A stretch of 64,000 bases of DNA from Dysidea avara (taxonomy: Eukaryota > Porifera > Demospongiae > Dictyoceratida > Dysideidae). This document shows, one piece after another, positions 33,692 to 45,667 of the stretch. The notes below the pieces were generated by a model. That model searched no databases. It was given only the letters and a program-made list of their open reading frames with translations, and was not told where the DNA came from. The DNA is taken from the NCBI RefSeq assembly GCF_963678975.1, contig NC_089273.1:32054973-32118972 (forward strand), in the 5' to 3' direction. The position numbers and the translations under genes were made by a program. Numbering within the stretch: position 1 is the first letter of the stretch; the number at the start of each line of letters is the position of its first letter.

Positions 33692-35265
33692 TCAGTTCTC
33701 TGATGACTGAAAGGTTTTAGCATTATCACACATCAACGTTGCTGGCAGCCCTCGTCGACTGGAAAATCTTCTTATAGCCAATAAAAAAGAATCTACTCCC
33801 ATATTTGGGGTGAGCTCAAGATGATTAGCCCTCGTCGACGCACAAGTAAACAGACCATAGATATTAGAGTACAGACATATGTATACTTTCTCACTGACAT
33901 TCTTCTCTGAAATATACAGGGACCCAGCAAAGTCAACACCTGTGTGAGTAGTAAATGGTGGCTGGTCTGAAACTCGTTCATTTGGTAAGTCTGGTGCTGT
34001 AACTGAGGAGTATGATGGTCCTTCAAGCTTACGGCAAACAGTGCAAGACTTTACAACTCTTCTGACGACTTGGCATCCCTTCAGGATCCAAAAACGTTCT
34101 CGTAAATAAGTTAGAGTGTCTGCAACACCACTATGCTTTACATTCTGATGAGCCCACAAGACCAACAGTTTTACAAAATAATCATCATGTGGTAATATGG
34201 CTGGGTTCTTGCTCAGTAGACACAGAGACGAATTGTTGAGCCGACCTTTACAACGTAAAACTTCCTGGTTATCTAAAAACAGCCCATATTGCTTGACTAG
34301 TAGAGGACACGGACCTGAGCAAGAACGGAAATATTGGATTTCACGAGCAAAAAAACTACGTTGTATAGACTTAATCCATAATAGCTCTGATTGATTCATT
34401 TCACTATGAGATATGAAAGGTTCAAATGAGTTGGTTTGTTTCCTGCACTTCTTAATGAACCGAGTCACATAGGAGGTTACACGCAATAATCGATTTAAGC
34501 CTCCATATTTCTTGCAATCAATCAACTCCTTAATAGACTGACACACAAAGGTTGAACTCGTGGAGACCAAGGAAAGAGTAATTGGGGTTATGTTCTTTAC
34601 CATCTCCATCTGTGCTTCATGATTGAGGTCATACACTTCAATGGTTGGCCAGTTTGTAGTTGATTCCCTCAGGAAGTGCGGTCCTTGCCACCACAATACT
34701 TGGTCAATCAACTCTGAAGCCATGCTGCCCCTTGAAGGAAAATCAGCCGGATTTAATCTTCCAGAACAATGTCTCCACAACTCTCGATCACTAAGCTGAC
34801 GGATCTCATCAACTCTGTGTTGCACGTACTGTTTCCATACCTTGTCATTACGGATCCAACAAAGTGCAGTCATGGAATCCACCCAAAAAAACTGACCATT
34901 GAGATTGGAAATCAAGCCTTGGACAACCTTAGTAAGCCTCGCAAGAATCAATGCTCCCAATAGCTCAAGTTGTGGAATTGTTTGTTTCTTAAGGGGAGCA
35001 ACCTTGGTCTTGGATGCTACTAATCTCATTGATACACTTTTATCAGAGTAGCGAGTTCTTAAGTACAATACAGCCGCATAGGCATGTTCTGAAGCGTCAC
35101 TGAACCCATGGAGCTCAACTCTTTCTGGGCGCTTCCCTAATACAAAATAACATCTGGGTACCACAACCATATTCAAGGTATTCAAGCTCTCTAATAGTTG
35201 ATTCCACTTATGAGCCAGGTCTGGCGGGAGAGGATCATCCCAATGGGATTTGTTAACACAAAGAC
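33692..35265 (-). pseudogene. BEL/Pao RNase H and integrase, N-terminal part
   Basis: The RNase H-like region (F-S-D-A-S-E-H-A-Y-A-A-V, then P-Q-L-E-L-L-G-A) is followed by a long connection, an integrase zinc-binding segment (H-x-x-x-x-H...C-T-V-C) and the start of the catalytic core (T-G-V-D-F-A-G, then C-D-N-A-K-T-F). The frame meets stops at 33692 and the homology ends at 33660, where element B1 begins. Confidence 0.85.
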
Positions 35266-37478
35266 TTTAGTGTTTGAAACATTACCTTCAGAAGAATAAC
35301 AAATGGACTAAGAAAACCCATTGGATCCAAAATGGCAGCAGTCACACGCAGTACCGTTCGTTTGTTGGATGGCAAGCCTCTTGCATGAGCCTGTAACTCC
35401 CCAAAGCAGAATCTAAATTCATCAGGCTCATGAAACCATTGAATTCCAAGTAGATTGTCTGAATGAGGTTCTAATTCCTTCACCCTATCAAACTCCAATT
35501 TGGGTTTCTGATTATTCTGCTCTGATTTAATCATCGTTAACAAAGAAGGAGAATTGGAATTCCATTTGCGCAAGTTAAAACCACCATCTGACATCACTGA
35601 TTTAGCTGTCTTGTATAACTTAAAGGCATTACCAATAGTATCAGCCCCAGCAATGAGATCATCAACATACAAGGACCGCTCTATACACTGGCACAGTTCA
35701 GGCTGACTGTCATGGTACTTATGAGTGTGGTGAGCAATTACAGCTCCTAGAATGGCTGGTGATGGTCGCATCCCAAAAACTAAACGGGTAAATCTAAATT
35801 GAACAACTTCACTATCTTCACGGTGAGGGTCCTTGAACCAAAGAAAACGCAACATGTCTCTGTCAGAATCACTAATGCCAATCATGAGAAAGGCCTTCTC
35901 TATATCTGCAGTTAATGCTATCAAATGACTACGAAATCGTACCACAACGTCAAATAATCTGGGAATAAGGTTAGGCCCTGTTTGTAAGCAATCATTCAAA
36001 GATAATCCAGACTCTTTTAATTTGGCAGACCCATCATATACTACTCTGACCTTAGTAGTGCTCCGCCCCTTCCGTATAACAGGATGGTGGGGCATGTAAT
36101 GAATAGAACCCTTCTCCTTGTTAGTTTGTTGCATGGGAATTCTCTCAATTATACCCCTTTCTAACTGATCTTGTATAACGCAATCATATTCACGAACAAT
36201 GTCAGGATTCTTAAGCAATCTTTTATGAAGTAATTTCAAACTACTAAAACAAGGATCACGATTATCAGAAAGCTTAACATGGTCCCCTATCCAAGGTAAG
36301 CCTACCTCATAGCGATTGCCCTTAAATTTCAACCCTTGTAGAAAAATGTCATCTGAAGGGGCATTCTCAATACATTCAATACCAAGAGTCTCAACTTCCC
36401 AAAATTTCTTAAGAGCAGTAACAAGTTGGTCATCCTGGGATTCAGAAGAACTCGATTCATTAAAATAACTAATAGCAAGATTGGAATGAGTATGGGCCAA
36501 TTCCTCAGTAACAGCAGTCTCAGCAGGTCCTGATATAAGCCAGCCCAATGTACTACAAACAGCTTTAAGTCCTCTTTCAGTACGAATAATCTCCCCGGTC
36601 ACAAGGGACCAATAGAAGTCTGAGCCTACGAGAATGTCAATGTGGTTCTGACCTGGTGAGACCTGGCAATCAGCCAATTCGAGCTCATTCAACACGGGAT
36701 AAGCACTAAGGTCAACAGGACTGGGTAGTGCAGAGCATATAGTTGGAAAGCTTAATGCATTAATACAATACAAGTTCTCACTCCCAGGTTTCCGCAAATA
36801 CACTCTAACAACATCACAATTCTGTGTTTTAAACTTACTATAACCGAAGGTGTTGAGGTTGAGCTTCTCCTTTCTGATGGGTGACAGTCCAAGTCTTGTC
36901 TTCAATGAGTCTGTGATGTAGGAGCGTTGGCTACCATTATCAAAGAGTATCCTCACATTCTCAATGCTGGTTTCACTTCCATTAGTAGCTTCAGCCCGTG
37001 CGGTCTGTAGTGAAACCAATTGCCTGCTCTTCACAGTGTTAATAGTATTAGCAGTGGTGTCTTCAACTGGTGTAACCTGTTCCACATTATGGTCATGTTG
37101 GTTTGTTGTTTGTGGTTCACACAAGGACTGGTGGTGTCTACGATGACAATAACGACAGTTTCTGTGAGATTCACAGTCCCGAACCCTATGACTAGACTTC
37201 AAACAAACAAAGCATCTCCCCATTCTTATTAAGACTTCCTTACGATCTTTCACACTGACTACCTTCTTACATGAAGCTGAGTAATGTGCCTCACCACAAT
37301 ACACACATTTGACAGTATAGTTATTAGTTACTAAAGAGTTAGCAGTAGGATTAAAGCCACCAACATGTGTCTTAGGGTGAACAACACTCTTCTGTGATAA
37401 GATTCTGGCCCCTTCACTAGTTTCCCTGGCTTCAACTTCTGTAAGAATAGTGCTCATCAGGTGATTAATCTCCCTGTT
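35253..37478 (-). pseudogene. BEL/Pao gag end, protease and reverse transcriptase
   Basis: The frame begins with the gag C terminus, then two CCHC/CHCC-type zinc knuckles (C-V-Y-C...C, C-F-V-C...C, C-R-Y-C...C). A retropepsin-like segment follows with D-N-G-S-Q in place of the usual D-S/T-G. The RT has the palm motifs L-T-A-D-I-E-K-A-F, R-L-V-F-G-M-R-P-S-P and the catalytic Y-V-D-D. 734 codons are open from the ATG at 37457. A frameshift near 35265 separates this from the RNase H frame. The 5' end is cut by the inversion breakpoint. Confidence 0.85.
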
Positions 37479-37489
37479 TAACCGTGATA

Positions 37490-38212
37490 CGACAACAGTT
37501 AAATGCTAAGGAACAGACATTACAGACCCTTAATCGTGATATCTTGAACCACTTTTGACTACTCCATTGGATCCCATACAATCTCGTGGTCCCAGAAGGT
37601 GAAGTACCTTGGTGTTATTATTAACTCGAAACTTAAGTGGAATGATCAGGTCAATATATTGTCAATAAAGCTACCAAGTGTCTGAATCGTATACGTCGTG
37701 CTATGTTTGGTTGTACACAAGCTGCTAAAATTGGTGCCTACAAAGCTCTAGTTAGACCTCACTTAGAGTACGCTTGTGCAGTATGGTCTCCATACACAGC
37801 TCAAGATATTAGTTTACTGGAGTCTGTACAACATAGGGCTGCACGCTGGATCAAAAGTTTTTGGGATTCATCTACTAATAAATGGTCCAAATCTTCAATT
37901 ATTTGTGTCAATGAACTGGGATGGCCCTCACTCAAAGCACGTCGTGACTATATATCTATTTGGACTCTGTATTCCATCTTCCATAAGAGAACAGCCATTG
38001 ATTTATCTAAATACTTTCAATTTAACACACTATCTACTAGATCTCATTCCTTAACTTTAAACCTTGTGTGTTCTACGATCAATGCATTTAGGCACTCATT
38101 CTTTGTGGCTGTGCCATTTCTATGGAACTTCTTACCTCCAACAATTTTGTCACAGCCAACTGCAGGCAGTTTTAAGCATAAGCTTAAACATTTTCTGTTT
38201 TGTAAATAGCTA
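37490..38212 (+). pseudogene. LINE (CR1/Jockey-like) reverse transcriptase, C-terminal part
   Basis: The frames encode V-K-Y-L-G-V-I-I-N-S-K-L-K-W, then after a shift A-Y-K-A-L-V-R-P-H-L-E-Y-A-C-A-V-W-S-P-Y and the LINE ORF2 C-terminal region, ending S-F-K-H-K-L-K-H-F-L-F-C-K and a TAG at 38207-38209. The 3' UTR and tail of the same LINE resume at 45490, after more than 7 kb of later insertions. 5' truncation is usual for LINEs. Confidence 0.8.
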
Positions 38213-38821
38213 TCTAATCCAAAACAGCCAAGCTGTAAAAAAGTGTGCGGCCCTCAGAAAGGCTATGGTGAAAAAAGATGTGAAATCCAAGGTGGCGGCC
38301 AAGAAATGGCTGTGATGGTAGGTTAATGGTAAAAATTTTAATAACGACAATTCAGGTGAATTTTTGTGCCGCTTCACAAAATTTACCTGAATTGTCATTA
38401 TTAAAATTTTTACCATTAACCTACCATCACAGCCATTTCTTGGCCGCCACCTTGGATTTCACATCTTTTTTCACCATAGCCTTTCTGAGGGCCGCACACT
38501 TTTTTTACAGCTTGGCTGTTTTGGATTAGATTTCATTTCTTTTTGTATTTGTATACCCCAAAGCCGGCCTATGGCCAGCTTTGGGACTTTTTTAACCTAT
38601 GTTTTTTTTCTTTACTACAGGAAGAAGAAAAGATGAAGTAGATGTACTTTAAATATTTTATCAGTAAATGTACAAATTATATATATAATACATATGGGAC
38701 CGGATTTGCGAAAAGGGGCCTTCCATACACATCCAATTTGCCAACTTTGACAATTGATAACTTCAGAATGGAAAGAGCTATTGCCTTGAAATTTGGGCAG
38801 TGGTGATTTCTTTGCAGCTGA

Positions 38822-41800
38822 ACTCTCCACATGATGATTTCTTTGTAGCTGAACTCTCTACAAGATAATTTCTTCTAGCTGATCTCTCTACAGGGAGATT
38901 TGTTTGTAGCTGAACTATCTACAAGGTAACTTCTTCTAGCTGATCTCTCTACAGGGTGATTTGTTCGTAGCTGAATTCTGTACAGGTGATTTGTTTGCAG
39001 CTGAGCTCTTTACAAAATGGTTTCTTTGTAGCTGAACTCTCTACAAAGTAACTTCTTCTAACTGATCTTTCTACAGGGTGATTTGTTTGTAGCTGAACTA
39101 TCTACAATGTAATTTCTTCTAGCTGATCTCTCTACAGGGTGATTTGTTTGTAGCTGAATTCTGTACAGGTGATTTGTTTGCAGCTGAGCTCTTTACAGAA
39201 TGGTTTCTTTGTAGCTGAACTGTCTACAAAGTAACTTCTTCTAACTGATCTTTCTACAGGGTGATTTGTTTGTAGCTGAACTATCTACAAGGTAATTTCT
39301 TCTAGCTGATCTCTCTACAGGGTGATTTGTTTGTAGCTGAATTCTGTACAGGTGATTTGTTTGCAGCTGAGCTCTTTACAGAATGGTTTCTTTGTAGCTG
39401 AACTCTCTAAAAGGTAACTTCTTCTAACTGATCTCTCTATACAGGGCAATTTGTTTGTGGCAGAATTTTCTACAGGGTGATTTCTTTGCAGCTGAACTCT
39501 CTACATGGTGGTTTCTTTGTAGCTGAACTCTCTACAAGGTAACTTCTTCTAGCTGATCTCTCTACAGGGTGATTTGTTTGTAGCTGAACGATCTACAAGG
39601 TAACTTCTTCTAGCTGATCTCTCTACAGGGTGGTTTCTTTGTAGCTGAACTCTCTAAAAGGTAACTTTTCTAGCTGATGTCTCTACAAGGTGGCTAGTTA
39701 GTAGCTGAACTCTCTACATGGTGGTTTCTTTGTAACTGAACTTTCTACAAGGTGACTTCTTCTAGCTGATTTTTCAATAGGGTGATTTGTTTGTAGCTTC
39801 ACTCTCTACAAGGTAACTTCTTCTAGCTGATCTCTCTACAGGGAGATTTGTTTGTAGCTGAACTCTCTACAGGTGATTTGTTTGAAGCTGAACTTTCTAA
39901 ATGATGGTTTCTTTGTAGCTGAACTCTCTACAAGTTAACTTCTTCTAGCTGATCTCTCTACAGGGTGATTTGTTTGTAGCTGAATTCTGTACAGGTGATT
40001 TGTTTGCAGCTGAGCTCTTTACAGAATGGTTTCTTTGTAGCTGAACTCTCTACAAGGTAACTTTTCTAGCTGATGTCTCTACAAGGTGGCTAGTTTGTAG
40101 CTGAACTCTCTACATGGTGGTTTCTTTGTAACTGAACTTTCTACAAGGTGACTTCTTCTAGCTGATTTTTCAATAGGGTGATTTGTTTGTAGCTTCACTC
40201 TCTACAAGGTAATTTCTTCTAGCTGATCTCTCTACAGGGAGATTTGTTTGTAGCTGAACTCTCTACAGGTGATTTGTTTGAAGCTGAACTTTCTAAATGA
40301 TGGTTTCTTTGTAGCTGAACTCTCTACAAGTTAACTTCTTCTAGCTGATCTCTCATACAGGGTGATTTGTTTGCAGCTGAGCTCTTTACAGAATGGTTTC
40401 TTTGTAACTGAACTTTCTACAAGGTGACTTCTACAAGCTGATTTTTCAATAGGGTGATTTGTTTGTAGCTTCACTCTCTACAAGGTAATTTCTTCTAGCT
40501 GATCTCTCTACAGGGTGATTTGTTTGTAGCTGAATTCTGTACAGGTGATTTGTTTGCAGCTGAGCTCTTTACAGAATGGTTTCTTTGTAGCTGAACTCTC
40601 TAAAAGGTAACTTCTTCTAACTGATCTCTCTATACAGGGCAATTTGTTTGTGGCAGAATTTTCTACAGGGTGATTTCTTTGCAGCTGAACTCTCTACATG
40701 GTGGTTTCTTTGTAGCTGAACTCTCTACAAGGTAACTTCTTCTAGCTGATCTCTCTACAGGGTGATTTGTTTGTAGCTAACGATCTACAAGGTAACTTCT
40801 TCTAGCTGATCTCTCTACAGGGTGGTTTCTTTGTAGCTGAACTCTCTAAAAGGTAACTTCATCTAACTGATCTTTCTACAGGGCAATTTGTTTGTGGCTG
40901 TATTTTCTACAGGGTGATTTGTTTGCAGCTGAACTCTCTACATGGTGGTTTCTTTGTAGCTGAACTCTCTACAAAGTAATTTCTTCTAGTTGATCTCTCT
41001 ACAGGGTGATTTGTTTGTAGCTGAATTCTGTACAGGTGATTTGTTTGCAGCTGAGCTCTTTACAGAATGGTTTCTTTGTAGCTGAACTCTCTACAAGGTA
41101 ACTTCTTCTAACTGATCTTTCTACAGGGCAATTTGTTTGTGGCAGAATTTTATACAGGGTGATTTCTTTGCAGCTGAACTCTCTACATGGTGGTTTCTTT
41201 GTAGCTGAACTCTCTACAAGGTAACTTCTTCTAGCTGATCTCTATACAGGGTGATTTGTTTGTAGCTGAACTCTCTACAAGTTAACTTCTTCTAGCTGAT
41301 CTCTCTACATGGTGATTTGTTTGTAGCTGAATTCTATATAGGTGATTTGTTTGCAGCTGAGCTCTTTAAATAATGGTTTCTTTGTAGCTGAACTCTCTCA
41401 AGGTAATTTCTTCTAGCTGATGTCTTTACAGGGTCACTAGTTTGTAGCTGAATTCTCTACATGGTGGTTTCTTTGTAACTGAACTCTCTACAAGGTAACT
41501 TTTTCTAGCTCATCTTTCTACAGGGTGATTTATTTGTAGCTGAATTCTTTACAGGTGATTTGTTTGCAGCTGAGCTCTTTAAAGAATGGTTTCTTTGTAG
41601 CTGAACTATCTACAAGGTAACTTCTTCTAGCTGAAGTCTCTACAAGGTCACTGGTTTGTAGCTGAGCTCTCTACATGGTGGTTTTTTTGTAACTGAACTC
41701 TCTACAAGGTGACCTCTTCTAGCTGATCTTTCTACAGGGTGATTTGTTTGAAGCTGAACTCTCTACAAGGTAACTTCTTCTAGCTGATCTCTCTACAGGG

Positions 41801-42560
41801 AGATTTGTTTGTAGCTGAACTCTCTACATGATGGTTTCTTTGTAGCTGAACTCTCTACAAGATAACTTCTAGCTAATCTCTCTACAGGGAGATTTGTTTG
41901 TAGCTGATCTTTCTACAGGGTGATTTGTTTGAAGCTGAACTCTCTACAAGGTAACTTCTTCTAGCTGATCTCTCTACAGGGAGATTTGTTTGTAGCTGAA
42001 CTCTCTACATGATGGTTTCTTTGTAGCTGAACTATCAACAAGGTAACTTCTTCTAGCTGATCTCTCTACAGGGTGATTTGTTTGTAGCTGAATTCTGTAC
42101 AGGTGATTTGTTTGCAGCTGAGCTCTTTACAGAATGGTTTCTATGTAGCTGAACTCTTTACAAGGTAACTTCTTCTAGCTGATGTCTCTACAGGGTCACT
42201 AGTTTGTAAATGAATTCTCTACATGGTGGTTTCTTTGTAACTGAACTCTCTACGAGGTAACTTCTTCTAGCTGATTTTTCTATAGGGTGACTTGTTTGTA
42301 AACAAATTCTCTACATGGTGGTTTCTTTGTATCTGAACTCTCTACATTGTGGTTTCTTTGTAGCTGAACTCTACAAGGTGATTTCTTCTAGCTGAATTAT
42401 CTCTTTCTATAGTTGCATAAATTCCCTACAAGGTAACTTCTTCTAGCTGATCTCTCTACAGGGTGAATTGTTTGTGGCTGATCTCTCTACAGGGTGGCTT
42501 GTTTGTAGCTGATCTCTATACAGGTTACTTGTTTCTAGCTGATCTCTTGAATTCTCTTCG
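38822..42560. repeat. Satellite block 3, basic unit about 31 bp, reverse orientation
   Basis: Reverse complement of the units in blocks 1 and 2. Longer internal duplications occur: two stretches starting near 39670 and 40050, each including GATGTCTCTACAAGGTGGCT, are nearly identical, showing recent unequal exchange. Confidence 0.9.
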
Positions 42561-42760
42561 GGTGACTGCTCTATTAGGATGACTGCTCTATTAGGATGAC
42601 TGCTCTATTAGAGTATCTCGATCTCGCACTTGCTACACTAAGTTGGATTTCGTGTTATAACTCCGTGGTTTTAAGTCTGATTCTTCTACACCATTGAAGA
42701 GCCTTTCTAAGATGATAACTCCATCTGTACAGCGATTTTCAAAGCATTACCCCAAGCGGT

Positions 42761-43276
42761 TTACCTGGTAGGCGTGGCAAGCAGTCGTTTTTTATTAGCT
42801 AATCTCGATTGCGTAATTGTTACACACTGTTGGTTTTTTCGTTGTATCTTCCTGGTTTTTAGCTCGATTTCTTTCAAACCACAAAAGGTTTGAGGTTCAA
42901 TAGTTAACCTATTCACCCACCGATTTTCAGCTTCTTCCCATACGCGGTTTACCCTGTAGGCGTGACAACATATTGGTGTTAATTTTCGTGAATAATCGCT
43001 CATAACTCTTTGCCTGTTTATCGTATTCCAGCCAAAGTTGGTACCGAGATGCGCCTTTATATCCCCCTTCTGTGTGCCAAATTTCAAGGCAATCGGATAT
43101 GGCGTGCGAGTTTTATAGCAGTTTTTGTAAGTGTGCGACAAGAAAAAGAAAAATAAGAAGAAAAAAACGAAGAAACTGAGCCAATTTTTGAAGTCGCATA
43201 TCTCGGGAACGCGCGAAGCGATTTCGCTCAAATTTGGAATGTGGAGTGCTGCAGTTGGGGGGCATGTCCACAGCAA
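42761..43276 (-). other. 171-codon frame in the head of copy A'
   Basis: The frame has a hydrophobic Phe-rich stretch and the segment A-L-K-F-G-T-Q-K-G-D-I-K-A-H. The B-type heads carry a related frame (L-K-F-G-T-L-K-G-L-I-K-A at about 29818-29850 and on the minus strand near 45150). It is broken in copy A. Similar spelling in both subfamilies may only reflect nucleotide homology, so coding is not claimed. Confidence 0.2.
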
Positions 43277-43481
43277 AAATCGTCTTGTTTCATCAAGGAA
43301 GCACAGAGCTACGGAGGTGCGAAAATTGCGTTTTCTTTCTTCCTGTCAATATACTCACGGGTGTTACGCGCCGGCTTCTTGGGCCGCACGACACACTACC
43401 GTGTGTCTTGATACCTTGCTGTAAGAATGCAAACTCCAGATGTGGTGGAGACTGAGGGTTTCCGATGGATATCTAAGGATT

Positions 43482-43921
43482 AGTGTTGTTTTAGTTAACT
43501 ATGACTAAACCTGAAGTACTTTTAGTAAGACATATATATATATGTGTTTTAGTTAATCAAAACTAAAAGCAACTTCATAATATATTAATTAAACTAAAAC
43601 TCTAAATCTATAGCTAAAACGCAACAGAATAATTTACCAGTACTAAATCTAAAACTAAAAAGAATTAAGATAACTAAAACCAAAAGATTTTCTTATGTAC
43701 AGCTAAAACTATAATTGGGTTTTTATAATTTTACTAAAACTATAATTAAAAGATTTTCACATCTTTTAACTAAAACTAAAATGACACAGAAATATAGCTA
43801 ACCTTAACTAAATCAATAACTAAAAGGAATTAGGAAAGATTACTAAAACTATACCTAAAATAAATTGACGAAACTGGCCATGACTATAACTAAAACTAAA
43901 ATTCCTTACTAAAACAACACT
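43482..43921. mobile_element. MITE made of TTTAGTTA/ACTAAAAC repeats
   Basis: The ends AGTGTTGTTTTAGTTAA and TTACTAAAACAACACT are inverted. The interior is a nearly continuous series of ACTAAAACTAAAA variants, so the element is built largely from its own subterminal motif. Confidence 0.6.
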
Positions 43922-44440
43922 GCTATGGATGATGTTATGTTTTCAGCAAAGCCTCACTATGCAGTTTTGATTGTAAGGTGGAGCTGCCAGTGAGCAGCCC
44001 ATAGATTTATATACTGTTTAGTCCTACGTACTGCATTCACTTAATGATTATAAATGATTTAGTAGTAGAATGTTGAACAGCATCCTGAATATCATATTAT
44101 TTGAATATCCAATGTTGTATAAATAATAATGCACTTGAAAGCTGAGCCCTACTTATAACTGCATTGCATGTTCTCTATATTAGTGAGTGTAGTTACGTAC
44201 ATTGAAAATAATAAATATTATTGTGCTTAATGTTTGTTGAAGTTTGATAATTGGTATAAAGGTGATATAATCATATAATGAACAATGCTACATTATCGGT
44301 ACAATGTATAGTTTATGTAGGTGTGTGTCAAGTTTTTTGTGTATGTTGTATGTTGTGGAAGCACCCTTGTACAGGCTTAGCCTTTGGTGCAGCCATGATG
44401 TATATAGCTTGGCAGCATCCAGTTTGGTAGCTATGCATGG

Positions 44441-44604
44441 ATATCACATCTTTTCTGTGTTTTTTTCTACAAGAACAAATAGAAACACCATCAAATAAAT
44501 GAATTCCAATATTTATGCATATAGATATCACATCTTTTTCTTTGCTTTTTTTCTACAAGAACAAAGAGAAGCACTATCAAATAAATCAATTCCATTATTA
44601 TTAC
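44441..44604. repeat. Two tandem 84-bp units
   Basis: Both units start ATATCACATCTTTT and contain TTTTTTTCTACAAGAACAAA and ATCAAATAAAT. Confidence 0.75.
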
Positions 44605-44675
44605 ACAATGAACTAATAACTTGTAAGTAATATGAACTGTATGCGTGCATGCATGTGTAGCTATACACTGAATGT

Positions 44676-45489
44676 TCTAATAGGGTGACTGTTCTATTAG
44701 AATATCTCGATCTCGCATTTGCAACACGTAGTTGGGTTTCGAATCATAACTCAGTGGTTTGTAATCCAATTCTTCTGTACTACTGGAAGGACTTTCCATG
44801 ATGATTATTCCAGCTACATACTGATTTTCAGCTCATTGCTCTAAGCGGTTTGCCTGGTAGATACGAAAACTAATAGTTTTTTATTCATAAAAATCGATTG
44901 CGTAATTTTGACACAGGTCGGGTTTTGTGTCATATCTCCGTGGTCTTTATTCCGATTCCTTTCAAACCACAAAAAGGCACTCCTACGATGGTTGCTCCAT
45001 CTACATATCAATTTTCAACTGATTCCTCAAAGGAGTTTACCCTGTAGGCGTGACAGACCTTCGACCTTATTTTACGCAAATAATCGGTCATAACTCCGTG
45101 AATGTTCATCGAATTCCTACCAAAGTTGGTACACAGATCCGCCTTAATGAGCCCTTTAAGTGTGCCAAATTTCAGCCCGATCCGAGCACGCATTCGTGTT
45201 TTATGGCGGATTTTGCGAATGTGAGAAATGAAGTAGAAGAAAAAAACGAAGAAATTAAAACGAAATTTTGTTCGCTCGTATCTCGGAAATGGCTGGAGCG
45301 ATTTTCTTCAAATTTGGTGTGTAGACTCCCCTTACCGGCCGGCACCTCTCTAGCAAATTTGGTTCCAATCGGATAAGGGATCACAGAGCTACATAGGTGT
45401 GAAAATTGCGTTTTCTTTCTTCCTGTTAATATACTCACGGGTGGCACGCCGGCTTCTTGGGCCGCACGACACACTACCGTGTGTCTTGA
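44676..45489 (+). mobile_element. Head of a B-type satellite-carrying element (copy B2), truncated
   Basis: Reverse complement of the B1 head without the TGTCA-ended insertion. It ends with the same terminal hairpin and TTGA before T at 45490. There is no satellite or foldback of its own: it stops near the CTATTAGAATATCTCGATCT motif that marks the head/satellite boundary elsewhere. It may share the foldback end at 38213 if A' inserted into or recombined with it. Confidence 0.55.
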
Positions 45490-45667
45490 TATCATTTCTT
45501 ATATGTAATTTGTATTGATTTGTTTGTGTATATGTATGTATGTTCTGTGTATGTATGTATGCTCTGTATGTGTATATGTATGTATGTTCTGTGTTGGGGA
45601 CCACCTAGTACAGGCTAACTAGCCTTTTGTGGAACCCTTCTTTGGAAAAATTGATAATAATAATAAT
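45490..45667 (+). mobile_element. LINE 3' UTR with AATAAT tail
   Basis: TATGTATG-rich sequence leads to GTTGGGGACCACCTAGTACA, CTTTTGTGGAACCCTTCTTT and a run of AATAAT, a typical CR1-type 3' end. It probably belongs to the LINE whose coding end is at 38209: the nested elements begin right after that stop and end right before this 3' UTR. Confidence 0.65.

Larger units (their letters stand above)
38213..43411 (+). mobile_element. Satellite-carrying Helitron-like element, copy A' (opposite orientation)
   Basis: The plus strand runs TCTAATCC foldback (38213-38530), GC hairpin near 38570, a segment shared with the MITE at 61396, satellite (38822-42560), A-type head and the terminal hairpin GACACAC-TACC-GTGTGTC plus TTGA. 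The head is very similar to that of copy A but keeps a 171-codon minus-strand frame open (43276-42761). The bases before it (A) and after it (T) match the other copies. Confidence 0.55.
43412..44675. other. Spacer between copies A' and B2
   Basis: Contains an ACTAAAAC-rich MITE (43482-43921), AT-rich DNA and an 84-bp tandem duplication (44441-44604). No gene recognised. Confidence 0.5.

Noticed and set aside
35253-37457. Host protease/RT-like gene
   Set aside because: LTRs, primer-binding site, zinc knuckles and integrase order place it in the BEL/Pao element.
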